A stretch of DNA of 64,000 nucleotides from Bin25 sp026709415. GTDB taxonomy: Bacteria; Bacteroidota; Bacteroidia; Flavobacteriales; Flavobacteriaceae. Within the stretch, counting starts at the first letter, position 1, and each line of letters starts with the position of its first letter. The notes beneath the pieces were generated by a model. The model saw nothing but the letters and a program-made list of their open reading frames with translations. It searched no databases and was not told the origin of the DNA. Below, piece after piece: positions 27,682 through 37,813 of the stretch. The stretch lies in assembly GCA_965200045.1 (NCBI GenBank), contig OZ241330.1:62001-126000 (forward strand), given 5' to 3'. A program made the position numbers and the translations under genes.

Positions 27682-28749
27682 TTATTGTATGGTCTGAGCA
27701 AAAGTCGGTTGTTGGTCTAGCCAATTTTGAAATTCTTCTTCGGTTTCGACAATGATTTTCATTTGCATGTTGTAATGTGAAGCACCGCAAATTTTATTGC
27801 ATAACAACAAATAATCAAATTCGTAAGGATCAAGTGGAAACTCTCCCTGAGCCATTAATTCTTGGCTTTTGGCTTCTCTCAATTGATTGATTTTTTCCAC
27901 TTTGTCTACAATCACGGGATCTTGACGCATTTCAACGGTGGTAATGGTTGGCGTATACGCAAATTCCGTAATCATACCAGGGACCGTATTCATTTGAGCT
28001 CTGAAATGAGGCATGTAGGCCGAATGTAGCACATCCTGAGATCGCATTTTGAAAATCACTTCTCGATTGACTGGCAAATGCAATTCCGTCACCACAACGT
28101 CGTCCATTCCATTAGGATCTGTGGCATCGATACCCACTAAATTCAATCCCCCAAAATCTTGCAAAAATCGCACATTAGCGTCTCCCAATTGTCCATCTTT
28201 TCCAGCATAACGAGCTTTCCAATTGAACTGCTGCGCATATAATTCGACAATCAAAGCATCTTCGTTTTCCTCAACAGTCATGATCTCTGTCCAAGTATAT
28301 AGTCCATAGAGAATAATGCCCGCCAAAACAATCACAGGAATGACGGTCCACCAAAACTCTAGTCGATCATTTTCTGCTAAATAGGAGGCTTTTCGATTGG
28401 GATCTTTTCCTCTAAACCGATAAGAAAAATAATGCAGTAAAGCTTGGGTGATGATTTGAACAATAAAGATGATGACATAAGTCAACCACATCAATCGATC
28501 ATATTCCACCCCATGTTCTGAAGCCGATTGTGGCAATAAGACATCGTTATAAGCCCAAAAAGAATAAATGGTCAATAAATACAAAAACACCAAAAAGGCC
28601 ACCAGTAACTTGCCTTGGATATCATTATCTCTTGGCGTTGCTATTTGAGTATTGACCGGTTTTTTCTGTGATAACTCAAAAATTTTAGTCACTTGCCATA
28701 CGGCAATTGATAATAAAATAAGGGCGATTAAAATCAAAAGGACGGACAT
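27682..28749 (-). CDS. ctaC: cytochrome c oxidase subunit II
   Basis: A 355 aa protein with three predicted N-terminal membrane helices and a periplasmic cupredoxin domain. The CuA site is complete: the late segment LLCNKICGASHYNMQM gives Cys-x3-Cys-x3-His and the Met ligand, and the earlier H lies in VLHSAYMPHF. It accepts electrons from cytochrome c or directly from ActE and passes them to subunit I. No heme-c motif is fused. Spacing of seven bases from actF and 15 to ctaD shows operon membership. Confidence 0.95.
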   Translation of the reverse strand: MSVLLILIALILLSIAVWQVTKIFELSQKKPVNTQIATPRDNDIQGKLLVAFLVFLYLLTIYSFWAYNDVLLPQSASEHGVEYDRLMWLTYVIIFIVQIITQALLHYFSYRFRGKDPNRKASYLAENDRLEFWWTVIPVIVLAGIILYGLYTWTEIMTVEENEDALIVELYAQQFNWKARYAGKDGQLGDANVRFLQDFGGLNLVGIDATDPNGMDDVVVTELHLPVNREVIFKMRSQDVLHSAYMPHFRAQMNTVPGMITEFAYTPTITTVEMRQDPVIVDKVEKINQLREAKSQELMAQGEFPLDPYEFDYLLLCNKICGASHYNMQMKIIVETEEEFQNWLDQQPTFAQTIQ

Positions 28750-28756
28750 CTATGTA

Positions 28757-30184
28757 TTAATAATGAAATCGTTTACTCTCTTCAGTGAAAGGATCTTTTT
28801 TGGCCAATAAAGGGGCTTTTTCAAGAGATCGAAACACGATGAGAATGAATAATCCTAAAAAGAACGCAAAGGCCCCGATTTCTACAAAGCCTAGAGACCA
28901 CTGATCGCCAACCGTGCCCGGCATGACCATATTAAACACATCCAGGTAATGACCGATGACAATGACGATTCCGGTAACAACGACGATATAGTTTATTCGT
29001 TTAAAATCTGTATTCATCAACACCAATACTGGAAATAGAAAATTGAGGATTAACAAGGACAAAAAAGGCAATTGATAATCTTCAAATCTGGATATAAAAT
29101 ACGTGACTTCTTCTGGAATATTTGAATACCAAATCAACATGTATTGACTGAACCATAAATAAGTCCAAAAGATGCTGATACCAAACATGAACTTAGCCAA
29201 ATCGTGGATATGACTGTTATTGACAAATTCTAAATATCCTCTCGATTTTAAATAAATGGTCATGATAGCAATGACTGTTATTCCCGAAACAAACATCGAT
29301 GCAAAAACATACCAACCAAATAAGGTACTAAACCAATGCGGATCAATGGACATCAACCAATCCCATGACATGACACTGACCGATAAAATATAAAAGACTA
29401 AAAATCCGGCCGATAATCTGAAGTTTTTCCGATGATAATTCATGGCCAAATAAACATCTTGATCTTGCTTTAATGAAAATTTTCTTACAAAGGTTCTATA
29501 CAAACCCCATCCAAGCAATATCACCAAGGCTCTTAAAATAAATCCATTAATGTTTAAGTACCATGTTTTGTTTTGAATAATGACATCATGCTCTACGACT
29601 TTAGGATCCATCCATACAAACATGTGATTGGCACCGAAAACGGAAAACAACAAGATGATAAAAACGATAATGCCACCAGGGATAACGTAAGCTGAAATAC
29701 TTTCCATCACACGGTATAGCACAATGGGCCATCCGGCTTGAGAAGCCCTTTGCACCGCATAAAACGCTAAAGTTCCCAGAGCAATAAAAAAGAAAAATAA
29801 GGCCGCAACATACACCGCCGCCCAAGGTTTGTTTTGAAATTGATGCAACAAGTGTTTTCCATGGTTGTCATGGCTTTTTTTGTCTGAGGCGGATTGATGA
29901 TGATTCGTTTTTTGATTGTCGAGGGATTCGACAACAGAATGCTCTATGTGTTCATGCTGTTCATTGTCTTGATCAGAATGGGTCTGGTCATCATGAGAAC
30001 CATGGTGAGAATCATCAGAAGATGACCCATGTCCGTGATGTCCATGATGTGTAGCCGCAGCCCTTTCTTGTGCTTGTTCTACTGTTTTTGGCATATTCCA
30101 AAAACCATAAGCAATAGCGACGGCACCAATTAAAATGCATATGATTGAACCCCTTTTTAGAAATTTTGAAAAATGATATTCCAT
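28757..30184 (-). CDS. actF: alternative complex III subunit ActF
   Basis: A 475 aa membrane protein with about ten helices, homologous to ActC/NrfD-type subunits and typical of the quinol:cytochrome c oxidoreductase ActF (segments MSWDWLMSIDPHWFSTLFGW and WFSQYMLIWYSNIPEEVTYF). Between the first and second helix, residues of about 42-118 form a very His-, Asp- and Ser-rich loop (HHGHHGHGSSSDDSHHGS and more), longer than I expect in this family. Together with the other Act subunits it oxidises menaquinol in the inner membrane. It starts eight bases after actE. Confidence 0.92.
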   Translation of the reverse strand: MEYHFSKFLKRGSIICILIGAVAIAYGFWNMPKTVEQAQERAAATHHGHHGHGSSSDDSHHGSHDDQTHSDQDNEQHEHIEHSVVESLDNQKTNHHQSASDKKSHDNHGKHLLHQFQNKPWAAVYVAALFFFFIALGTLAFYAVQRASQAGWPIVLYRVMESISAYVIPGGIIVFIILLFSVFGANHMFVWMDPKVVEHDVIIQNKTWYLNINGFILRALVILLGWGLYRTFVRKFSLKQDQDVYLAMNYHRKNFRLSAGFLVFYILSVSVMSWDWLMSIDPHWFSTLFGWYVFASMFVSGITVIAIMTIYLKSRGYLEFVNNSHIHDLAKFMFGISIFWTYLWFSQYMLIWYSNIPEEVTYFISRFEDYQLPFLSLLILNFLFPVLVLMNTDFKRINYIVVVTGIVIVIGHYLDVFNMVMPGTVGDQWSLGFVEIGAFAFFLGLFILIVFRSLEKAPLLAKKDPFTEESKRFHY

Positions 30185-30191
30185 CTATCAG

Positions 30192-30764
30192 TTATTCAGC
30201 ATTTGAGTTGGCTTGGTGATCCAATTCTTTCTTAAGTTCCGTAACATAGGCAGAGACTTGCCATCGTTCGTTTTCATTCAGTTGTCCAGCATGCGACCCC
30301 ATGGCATTGATACCATAATAAATCACGTGATAGGTGCTACCAGCAGTGATTTCCCGATCGGCATAACTAGGGATTCCTAAAAACTTTTCTCTTTGCATCA
30401 AAATACCTTGTCCATCGCCTTGTTCACCATGACATACAGCACAATAAATACCGTATAATTCACGGCCTTGGGCCAAATCTATCTCTAAGGAATCCAAAGG
30501 GGAAACTAAATTCAACTTGGCTTCTTGATATCCTTCGTTAGTATTAGGATAGGGATAAGGATTCCAACCACGATGAATTGAACCCGGAGGGGGTTCTAAT
30601 GCCGAAATACTATCGCGAAAAGCAGCCGATTCTTGATAGGCTTCATACCCAATGGGCTCATACATATCTGGAAAAAGCTGATAATTAGGCCTTTTTTTGT
30701 TTTGACATCCTGTTAAAAACAAGAACCCTAACAATAAGTAACGACTAAATTTGACCCCTTTCAT
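30192..30764 (-). CDS. actE: alternative complex III subunit ActE, monoheme cytochrome c lipoprotein
   Basis: A 190 aa lipoprotein: signal ending LTGC at about residue 20, then a class I cytochrome c with the heme motif YCAVCHGEQGDGQG near residue 113 and the axial Met in NAMGSHAGQL. In alternative complex III this subunit carries electrons towards cytochrome c or the oxidase. Its gene lies one base from actD and eight from actF. Confidence 0.93.
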   Translation of the reverse strand: MKGVKFSRYLLLGFLFLTGCQNKKRPNYQLFPDMYEPIGYEAYQESAAFRDSISALEPPPGSIHRGWNPYPYPNTNEGYQEAKLNLVSPLDSLEIDLAQGRELYGIYCAVCHGEQGDGQGILMQREKFLGIPSYADREITAGSTYHVIYYGINAMGSHAGQLNENERWQVSAYVTELKKELDHQANSNAE

Positions 30765-30765
30765 T

Positions 30766-31299
30766 TCAAGATTCGTTGGCTTTAAACACGATTTGGGTGG
30801 CCCCTAATTCTTTTAAAAATGTTTTCGTTTTCGATGAATCGTCAGGGGTTTCTAAAACAACTAAAAATTTATCATCGGTGGTTTCCTTGATCGGATTTTC
30901 AGCTTTTTTAAACGGCCATAATTTGCTTCTTAGATAAAACGTAATCACCATGAGATGAGCAGCAAAAAAGACCGTCATCTCAAACAAAATAGGAACAAAA
31001 GCAGGCAAGTTTTCAAAATAACTAAACGATGGTTTTCCACCGATATTTTGAGGCCAATCTTCAATCATGATGTAGTTTGTAATCAAAATAGCCACAGTCA
31101 ACCCTAAACATCCAAACATAAAAGAGGCGATGGATATTCGGGTTGGAGATAAACCCATGACTTTATCAAGACCATGGACCGGAAAAGGGGTATAGACTTC
31201 TTCAATGGTATACTTGTTTTTACGGATGTGCTCGACGGCTTTTAACAACACATCATCATCATCAAATACAGCATGTACTACTTTTCCGCTATCCATCAT
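30766..31299 (-). CDS. actD: alternative complex III subunit ActD (DUF3341)
   Basis: A 177 aa protein with two membrane helices (about residues 55-80 and 95-125) and a soluble N-terminal domain beginning VVHAVFDDDDVLLKAVEHIR, the DUF3341 pattern. ActD anchors in the complex without cofactors. Two adjacent ATG codons (31299 and 31296) are possible starts, both overlapping the end of actC by about ten bases, so translation is coupled. Confidence 0.92.
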   Translation of the reverse strand: MMDSGKVVHAVFDDDDVLLKAVEHIRKNKYTIEEVYTPFPVHGLDKVMGLSPTRISIASFMFGCLGLTVAILITNYIMIEDWPQNIGGKPSFSYFENLPAFVPILFEMTVFFAAHLMVITFYLRSKLWPFKKAENPIKETTDDKFLVVLETPDDSSKTKTFLKELGATQIVFKANES

Positions 31300-32689
31300 G
31301 ATTGGTATTTGTTGATTGGCGTTTGGCTTTGAATTGTTGTCCCGAAACTTTAAGAATCGTTTTTACTTCCGCTTGGGCTATGACCGGAAACTTCACGGCA
31401 TAAAGTAAAAAAAGCGTAAAGAAAAACCCTATCGTTCCTATGAATATTCCAACATCAACAAAAGTTGGTGAAAACATGGTCCATGAAGATGGAATAAAAT
31501 CCCGATGTAAGGAAGTCACGATGATAACAAATCGTTCAAACCACATACCGATATTGACTACAATAGAAATGATAAATGAAAAAATGATACTGGTTCTTAA
31601 TTTTTTAAACCACATAAATTGTGGTGAAAATACATTGCAGGTCATCATGGCGAGATAAGCCCACCAATAAGGTCCAGTCATTCGATTTAAAAACGCATAC
31701 TGTTCGTATTCAACGCCTGAATACCAAGCAATAAATAGCTCCGTAATGTAGGCTACTCCGACTATAGATCCCGTAATCATGATGATGATATTCATCAATT
31801 CAATGTGCTGAACGGTAATATAATCTTCTAGTTTTGATACTTTACGCATGATAATCAGTAGGGTTTGTACCATGGCAAATCCAGAAAATATGGCTCCAGC
31901 CACAAAATACGGAGGGAAAATCGTCGTATGCCAACCCGGTATGACCGATGTGGCAAAGTCAAATGAAACGATGGTATGGACTGATAACACTAGTGGGGTG
32001 GCCAGCCCAGCCAAGACCAATGACACTTCTTCAAATCGTTGCCAATCTTTGGCACGACCACTCCAACCAAAACTGAGTATACTGTATATTTTTTTTGAAA
32101 ATGGTTTGATGGCACGGTCACGGATCATGGCAAAGTCCGGCAATAGCCCCGTCCACCAAAAGACCAACGAAACCGATAAATAAGTCGATATGGCAAAGAC
32201 GTCCCACAATAGAGGAGAATTGAAATTAACCCATAAGGACCCCAATTGATTGGGGATAGGGACCACCCAAAAGGCTAACCATGGCCGGCCCATATGAATC
32301 AATGGAAATAATCCGGCTTGAATGACTGAAAAAATGGTCATGGCTTCAGCCGATCGATTGATGGCCATCCGCCAACGTTGACGAAACAGAAGCAAAACCG
32401 CTGAAATAAGTGTTCCCGCATGTCCTATGCCCACCCACCAAACAAAATTGGTGATATCCCAAGCCCATCCAATGGTTTTATTGAGTCCCCAAACACCGAT
32501 TCCAGTAGAAATAGTATAGATAATGCATGCCACTCCATATAAAAAAGCCGCAAGAGCAATAGAAAACACAATCCACCACTGACGAGTTGGTTTATTTTCA
32601 ACCGGCCTAGCAATATCTTCAGAGACATTGTGATAGTTTTTTTTGCCCAACACTAAAGGCGCTCGAATCGGAGATTCGTAATGTGACAT
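31289..32689 (-). CDS. actC: alternative complex III subunit ActC (NrfD/PsrC-like quinol-binding)
   Basis: A 466 aa integral membrane protein of the NrfD/PsrC family with about ten helices. Visible family segments include FVWWVGIGHAGTLISAVLLL, MGRPWLAFWVVPIPNQLG, GWHTTIFPPYFVAGAIFSG and WFERFVIIVTSLHRDF. It houses the menaquinol oxidation site of alternative complex III and passes electrons to the Fe-S clusters of ActB. Its ATG overlaps the actB stop by one base (TAATG), a translational-coupling arrangement. Confidence 0.94.
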   Translation of the reverse strand: MSHYESPIRAPLVLGKKNYHNVSEDIARPVENKPTRQWWIVFSIALAAFLYGVACIIYTISTGIGVWGLNKTIGWAWDITNFVWWVGIGHAGTLISAVLLLFRQRWRMAINRSAEAMTIFSVIQAGLFPLIHMGRPWLAFWVVPIPNQLGSLWVNFNSPLLWDVFAISTYLSVSLVFWWTGLLPDFAMIRDRAIKPFSKKIYSILSFGWSGRAKDWQRFEEVSLVLAGLATPLVLSVHTIVSFDFATSVIPGWHTTIFPPYFVAGAIFSGFAMVQTLLIIMRKVSKLEDYITVQHIELMNIIIMITGSIVGVAYITELFIAWYSGVEYEQYAFLNRMTGPYWWAYLAMMTCNVFSPQFMWFKKLRTSIIFSFIISIVVNIGMWFERFVIIVTSLHRDFIPSSWTMFSPTFVDVGIFIGTIGFFFTLFLLYAVKFPVIAQAEVKTILKVSGQQFKAKRQSTNTNHDG

Positions 32690-35600
32690 TAGACTTCTTT
32701 AGTTATTGCGTGATTTTTTGATTTGTCGGTATGACGAACCTTGAGTTGGTACATCACATTGGGTTTTGTTCCAATACTCTCAACCATGTAATATTTACGT
32801 TTAGAATTTTTTAGTTTGGCCACTTTGGATGTTTTGTCGTTGACATCACCAAAAACTAGAGCCCCACTAGTACAGGCTTGAGCACAAGCTGTATTAAATT
32901 CTCCATCTTTGATTTGTCGCCCTTCTAATTTGGCATCCATGATGGTTTTTTGTGTTCTCTGCATACAAAACGAACACTTTTCCATGACACCTCTTGAACG
33001 AACCACCACATCGGGATTTAATACCATCCGACCCAATGGGCTGTTCATATGATAGTCAAATTCTTTGTTTTTATTGTATCGGAACCAATTGAAACGCCGC
33101 ACCTTGTAAGGGCAGTTATTGGCACAATATCGGGTGCCTACACATCGATTATAGGCCATTTGATTTTGACCTTGTCTTCCATGCACGGTGGCAGCCACTG
33201 GACAGACGGTTTCACAAGGAGCGTGATTGCAATGTTGACACATCACAGGTTGAAAAACTACTTGTGGATTTTCAGCAGCTTTTTCTAGTTTTCTGAAGGT
33301 GCCAAAGGCTTCTCCAAACCAAGCGGTTTCTTCAGCTTTTTTATGATCTTCTTTAAAACTCTCATGGGAAGAATAATAGCGATCGATTCGAAGCCAGTGC
33401 ATGTCTCGAGAACGTCTGACTTCACGTTTACCAACAACGGGGACATTATTTTCTGCTTGGCAAGCAATCACACAAGCCCCACAACCCGTACAGGCATTTA
33501 AATCAATCGAAAGATTGAAAAAATGACCAATGGAATGATCGAAAGACCGCCAAGCGTCTACTTCTTGAGATCTGACAGGTACTTCCATATGATTTTTGGA
33601 CACATGGACAACTGGATTGTAATATTCTTTTTCTTGGGTGTTGAATTCTTCTAAAGAGGTTTCTTTGATGATTTCGCCTCTTCCCATGACTGTGTTTTGC
33701 AATTGAATACAAGCAAATTCATGCATTTTACCTTTGATGGGGGTGATTTCAACATTTTGATGACGCTTATGATTTAATAACAATTCAAAGGCATTGACTC
33801 CAATTTGCATCTCATTTTTGACCCCTTGTTTTCTCCCATAGCCCAATGCCAATCCTACTGTACCTGGCGTTTGACCTGGTTGTATGAGTGCCGGTACTTC
33901 CAATTCGCGATTTCCAACCTTGATCTGTACAATACTTCCATCAATGGCCCCATGGGAATTGGTCGTGTTGACGATGCCTATTTTCTTTGCGTCAGAAATA
34001 CTGACGGTTAAATAGTTATCCCAACTAACTCGTGAAATAGGATCGGGCATTTCTTGCAACCAGGGGTTGGCGGCTTGTTGTCCATCGCCTAAAGAAATTT
34101 TCGGATACAGAATCAAACTCATGGGGGAATCAACGGCATTGATGAATGCCAAAGCATCAATAGGTTCTGTATCTTCAGAAAATTCAATGGGTTGGTCGGG
34201 TTCATTTTTAAGATAAAATCCATCATGAACGACTTGATTCCAATTCGAATCAATCAAAATATTGTTTTGCCAATAATTTTTAATATAGTCGACATGAGAC
34301 ATCGGAATATCCGCTAAATCCAGTAAAATCTGTTGAAAATCTTTAGTATGAAATAGCGGTCGGATGGTGGGTTGCGCGATATTATAATGCCCTTTTTTGG
34401 GATGATAATCATGCCATGCTTCCAAATAGTGTGATGTTGGAGCAACAAACTTGGCCAATACAGCCGTTTCATCTTTAACCGTCGATAGGGCCAAGCTAAA
34501 ATCGAGATTTTGGATTTGCTGACTCAACTGCTGACCAATAGGTGATGTATAAACAGGATTGACACCATGCCAAATCAATCCTTTGATTTGGCCACCACTG
34601 ATGCCTCGAGAAACCGTTTCGATAGCTAATGAATCCCCTTTCTTGAAATAAAGTGGTTGCTCCGGTAAAAAGGCACTGCTTTGGATTTTTTCGTTGATAG
34701 CCAACACCATCGATTGGGCTGCCTTACTTTCTATGCCACTAACTACAACGGCCTTTGCAGGATTTATATTGATTTTTTCTAAGATATGATCGACGATGGA
34801 CTGAATCTCAGAATCTTCATCACCAACATCAAATCCCAAACATATCTTTTGATAGAGGTGGGCCAATACTTTTTTGAGTTGTGCTGGTTTTAAAGGCATG
34901 CGCTTATCAGCATTGGCCCCGGTTAAACTCAGATTACTTTCCAAGTGAATATGGTAAGACATGCTAGCTTTTTTGTCCGATTCATCCGGGACTCTTGATT
35001 TGACATATGAAGAATCATATCCCCCATTTTGCCAATCGCCTAAAAAATCGGCATCAATAGAAACGATCACTTTTGAAGAAGAAAAGTCATAATTGGCCAT
35101 GGCTCTTTCTCCATATTTATCCTGATAAGCATCCAATACCCCTTGGGCTGGCAAGGCATCATATTGTATGTGCTGTATATTGGAATATTTGGCCGTTAAT
35201 TGATTGATAATATCCATTGTCGTTGGACTGATGATGGAACTCGTCAATAAAACGACCGTTTGATTATTTTGATAGAGGATATCTAATTTTTCTCTGACTC
35301 GAAGGTATAAATCGTCCCAAGAAATATCAGCTTGATTGGCTTTGGGGGTTTGGAGACGTTGAGTATCGTATAGATTGAGAATCGATGCATGAACGCGAGC
35401 ATTGGTTTGATAAAAGTCAGGGGCATCGCTATTGGGTTCAATTTTAATAGGCCTTCCTTCTCTGGTTTTCACTAGAATATTGCTAAAGTCGTATCCATCC
35501 CAATAACTAGTGGCATAAAAGTTCGCATTCCCAGGAATAATTTGTTCTGGTTTAACCACATAAGGAACCGATTTAATAACGGGGCCATCACAGGCAGCAA

Positions 35601-35799
35601 CAGCTGCAGCCGCTGTAGAAAACCCTAAGTATTTTAAAAAATCTCTTCGTGTTGGAGACTGGTCATCGGATTCTTTTTGTTTTCCAAAAAGATCCGATGG
35701 AAGTTTTTCAGCAAATTCACGCTGTTCTAGGTCCGATAAATCAGCATTAGAATCATCCAATTGATGAATCCCTTTCCAATAAATTTTTTCTTCACTCAC
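32689..35799 (-). CDS. actB: alternative complex III subunit ActB (molybdopterin-type fold plus iron-sulfur domain)
   Basis: A 1036 aa protein. It has a Tat signal SPTRRDFLKYLGF near residue 48, followed by a hydrophobic Ala-rich stretch and a Cys (AACDG) that may be lipidated. Residues of about 90-740 are a molybdopterin-oxidoreductase-like domain lacking cofactor-binding motifs, as in other ActB proteins. The C-terminal part has four Cys clusters: CTGCGACVIACQAEN, CQHCNHAPCETVCP, CVGTRYCANNCP and CSFCMQRT with CAQACTSG. The start is GTG 35799; no better ATG precedes the Tat signal. It is the electron-transfer subunit facing the periplasm. Confidence 0.94.
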   Translation of the reverse strand: MSEEKIYWKGIHQLDDSNADLSDLEQREFAEKLPSDLFGKQKESDDQSPTRRDFLKYLGFSTAAAAVAACDGPVIKSVPYVVKPEQIIPGNANFYATSYWDGYDFSNILVKTREGRPIKIEPNSDAPDFYQTNARVHASILNLYDTQRLQTPKANQADISWDDLYLRVREKLDILYQNNQTVVLLTSSIISPTTMDIINQLTAKYSNIQHIQYDALPAQGVLDAYQDKYGERAMANYDFSSSKVIVSIDADFLGDWQNGGYDSSYVKSRVPDESDKKASMSYHIHLESNLSLTGANADKRMPLKPAQLKKVLAHLYQKICLGFDVGDEDSEIQSIVDHILEKININPAKAVVVSGIESKAAQSMVLAINEKIQSSAFLPEQPLYFKKGDSLAIETVSRGISGGQIKGLIWHGVNPVYTSPIGQQLSQQIQNLDFSLALSTVKDETAVLAKFVAPTSHYLEAWHDYHPKKGHYNIAQPTIRPLFHTKDFQQILLDLADIPMSHVDYIKNYWQNNILIDSNWNQVVHDGFYLKNEPDQPIEFSEDTEPIDALAFINAVDSPMSLILYPKISLGDGQQAANPWLQEMPDPISRVSWDNYLTVSISDAKKIGIVNTTNSHGAIDGSIVQIKVGNRELEVPALIQPGQTPGTVGLALGYGRKQGVKNEMQIGVNAFELLLNHKRHQNVEITPIKGKMHEFACIQLQNTVMGRGEIIKETSLEEFNTQEKEYYNPVVHVSKNHMEVPVRSQEVDAWRSFDHSIGHFFNLSIDLNACTGCGACVIACQAENNVPVVGKREVRRSRDMHWLRIDRYYSSHESFKEDHKKAEETAWFGEAFGTFRKLEKAAENPQVVFQPVMCQHCNHAPCETVCPVAATVHGRQGQNQMAYNRCVGTRYCANNCPYKVRRFNWFRYNKNKEFDYHMNSPLGRMVLNPDVVVRSRGVMEKCSFCMQRTQKTIMDAKLEGRQIKDGEFNTACAQACTSGALVFGDVNDKTSKVAKLKNSKRKYYMVESIGTKPNVMYQLKVRHTDKSKNHAITKEV

Positions 35800-35814
35800 G
35801 TGATTTTATTTAAA

Positions 35815-37110
35815 TCAATAATGACATTTTGCACATTCTAATCCCCCCATTTGAGCGACCGTTAATTGCTCGACACCATATTTTTTTGAAAGCTCTTCGT
35901 GCACTTTTTGATAATATTCATTGCCCAATAAATCCACACTCGTTTCTCGATGGCAATCGATGCACCATCCCATGGTTAATGGAGCGTATTGATATAACAC
36001 CTCCATTTCTTCAACAGGACCATGACATGTTTGGCAATCGATACCTGCCACTTGCGCGTGTTGGGCATGGTTGAAATATACAAAGTCGGGTAAATTGTGG
36101 ATACGTACCCATCGCACCGGTTGGGTTTGACCCGTGTAAACTTGATTTTCTTCATCCCAACCCACGGCGGCATATATCTTTTTAATTTCCGCAGTATAAA
36201 ATTCTTGATCATATCCCGCTGCCAAATCCTCTTCACCAGTATATTCAGCAATATTTCGGTGACAATTCATACAGATATTCAGGGAAGGAATCCCAGAGTG
36301 TTTTGAGACCCGGGCGCTAGCATGACAATATTTACAATCAATTTGGTTGTCCCCAGAATGGATTTTATGTGAAAAGTGAATGGGTTGAATAGGTTGATAC
36401 CCTTTGTCAATCCCTATTTGCATCATATACCCATAGAGTTGGTAAAGTCCCACTAAAAATAATAAAACAACCGTGGAAAAGACCAAAAATTGATTTTTCA
36501 CAAACGCTTTCCAAATAGGATCAATTTTCGGATCAGGCCTGAAATCACTTTCAACCTGCGTTTTAATTTTTATTAACCGCTTTTGGATGAAATAGAGCAT
36601 GACAACCAAAAGAACCAGCACGATAACCAATCCGATTAAAAATATTTTGTACAACGTCGGTGTTTCAGACGGTCCTTCTGTTGCTGTCGTCAATTGCGCT
36701 GCTTGAACGACTTCTGGCACATAATCTGTATAGGCCAAAATATTATCGATGTCTTGATCGGACAATTGAGGAAATCCGGTCATTACCGATTGATTGTATT
36801 CTTCAAATAATGCAACGGCGATGGGATCTCCTGCAGCAATCATGGCACTGGAATTCCGAATCCAGCTATAGAGCCATTCTCTATCATATCTTTCTGAAGC
36901 ACCGGCTAGGGCAGGCCCTATGGCTTTTCGATTGACTTTATGACAAGCCGCGCAATGGGTATTGAACAGCGTTTTCCCTTGTTGAATCGTAGCATCGTCT
37001 TGTCCCAAAAGTTCAATCGGGAAAATCGTCAAAACTAAAAAGAGCAATGATTTTAAGAAAACAATACTGAATTTAATCTCGTCTTCAGAAACTTCCTTAG
37101 TATAATTCAA
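35815..37110 (-). CDS. actA: alternative complex III subunit ActA, multiheme cytochrome c
   Basis: A 431 aa protein with a hydrophobic N-terminus, a monoheme class I cytochrome (CAACHK near residue 55), one membrane helix around residues 155-177, and a pentaheme c-type region with CKYCHA, CMNCHR, CQTCHG, CIDCHR and CAKCHY, making six CxxCH motifs. It is the first gene of the act operon. The initiator must be TTG 37110: an in-frame TGA lies six codons upstream and no ATG precedes the signal region. A -7 box 26 bases upstream supports this. Confidence 0.92.
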   Translation of the reverse strand: MNYTKEVSEDEIKFSIVFLKSLLFLVLTIFPIELLGQDDATIQQGKTLFNTHCAACHKVNRKAIGPALAGASERYDREWLYSWIRNSSAMIAAGDPIAVALFEEYNQSVMTGFPQLSDQDIDNILAYTDYVPEVVQAAQLTTATEGPSETPTLYKIFLIGLVIVLVLLVVMLYFIQKRLIKIKTQVESDFRPDPKIDPIWKAFVKNQFLVFSTVVLLFLVGLYQLYGYMMQIGIDKGYQPIQPIHFSHKIHSGDNQIDCKYCHASARVSKHSGIPSLNICMNCHRNIAEYTGEEDLAAGYDQEFYTAEIKKIYAAVGWDEENQVYTGQTQPVRWVRIHNLPDFVYFNHAQHAQVAGIDCQTCHGPVEEMEVLYQYAPLTMGWCIDCHRETSVDLLGNEYYQKVHEELSKKYGVEQLTVAQMGGLECAKCHY

Positions 37111-37135
37111 TGAACTTCTTGAATTTCAGTGGCAA

Positions 37136-37143
37136 CAAATGTA
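37136..37143 (-). promoter_or_regulatory. -7 box TACATTTG for the act-cta operon
   Basis: TACATTTG on the minus strand matches TAnnTTTG and lies 26 bases before the actA TTG start, giving a leader of about 20 bases. The -33 position shows TTAGAA rather than a clean TTG. Confidence 0.55.
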
Positions 37144-37761
37144 TGCCATATGCCTTTATTAGTTTCTAACACAGGCCTCTTTTTTTAAATTTAGAACTGT
37201 TCTAAATAGTTGTATTTTGAACCCGTTTATGCAACATACCATTAGCTTAAAGGCCTATTTAAAAGGATGAAATTCATTTCACAATATTCTAATCCCGATT
37301 CTGTTTTATTTTCAGCACCAATAGCTATCGTATAGCGTTTATCAGAACAGACCATGGCTTTGTGTTTTGATTTCACTTTATAGAGCCGACGATTAAAAGC
37401 CACGTTCTAATACAAAAGTGTGGGTAAAGTTTTAACGACCATTAAAAACCAGGACGGCGACTCTAAAGTTTTTTAAACTTTCGATATCCGCACTCATAAC
37501 CTTGAATTCGCCATTCAATCGCTCGTCTTTGGCATTGGACTACGGGTAATACAAGGCATGGTCAACGCCTTGCCAATGGTTCTGAACTCTCTTGGTCACC
37601 AACAGGAGAAACCAACACATGAATGGACATCTGGCGATCGTCAACCGAAATATCATCGACACGTCATGAATCGCCAATCTTATAAAATCGACTCAAAAAA
37701 TTTTAATCGCCCTTTCATAAAACGATGAATTAATGACTCAAAGATAACCGACCCGAAACTT
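37144..37761. other. non-coding stretch with decayed coding debris
   Basis: No intact gene is seen over about 600 bases. The minus strand of 37440-37555 reads SNAKDERLNGEFKVMSADIE and on to LKNFRVAVLVFNG, then stops; the NxxxERLNGEFK pattern resembles the end of some DDE transposases, so an old insertion sequence is possible. Other frames are short. No tRNA or array is visible. Confidence 0.35.
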
Positions 37762-37791
37762 TTGTAGTAGAGCCAAAATCTTTTAATTTTG
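37762..37791 (+). promoter_or_regulatory. TTG-N19-TAATTTTG promoter for the SPOR gene
   Basis: TTG at 37762-37764 and TAATTTTG at 37784-37791 with a spacer of exactly 19 bases, the Bacteroidota sigma-A pattern. The predicted start point near 37798 leaves a leader of about 16 bases before ATG 37814. A CCAAAAT/ATTTTGG inverted repeat (37773-37792) overlaps the -7 box. Confidence 0.65.
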
Positions 37792-37813
37792 GATGGTCTT
37801 TTTAGTCGACCGG

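Noticed and set aside
31848..32183. 111-codon plus-strand ORF inside actC
   Set aside because: Antisense shadow of a membrane protein gene; no own signals.
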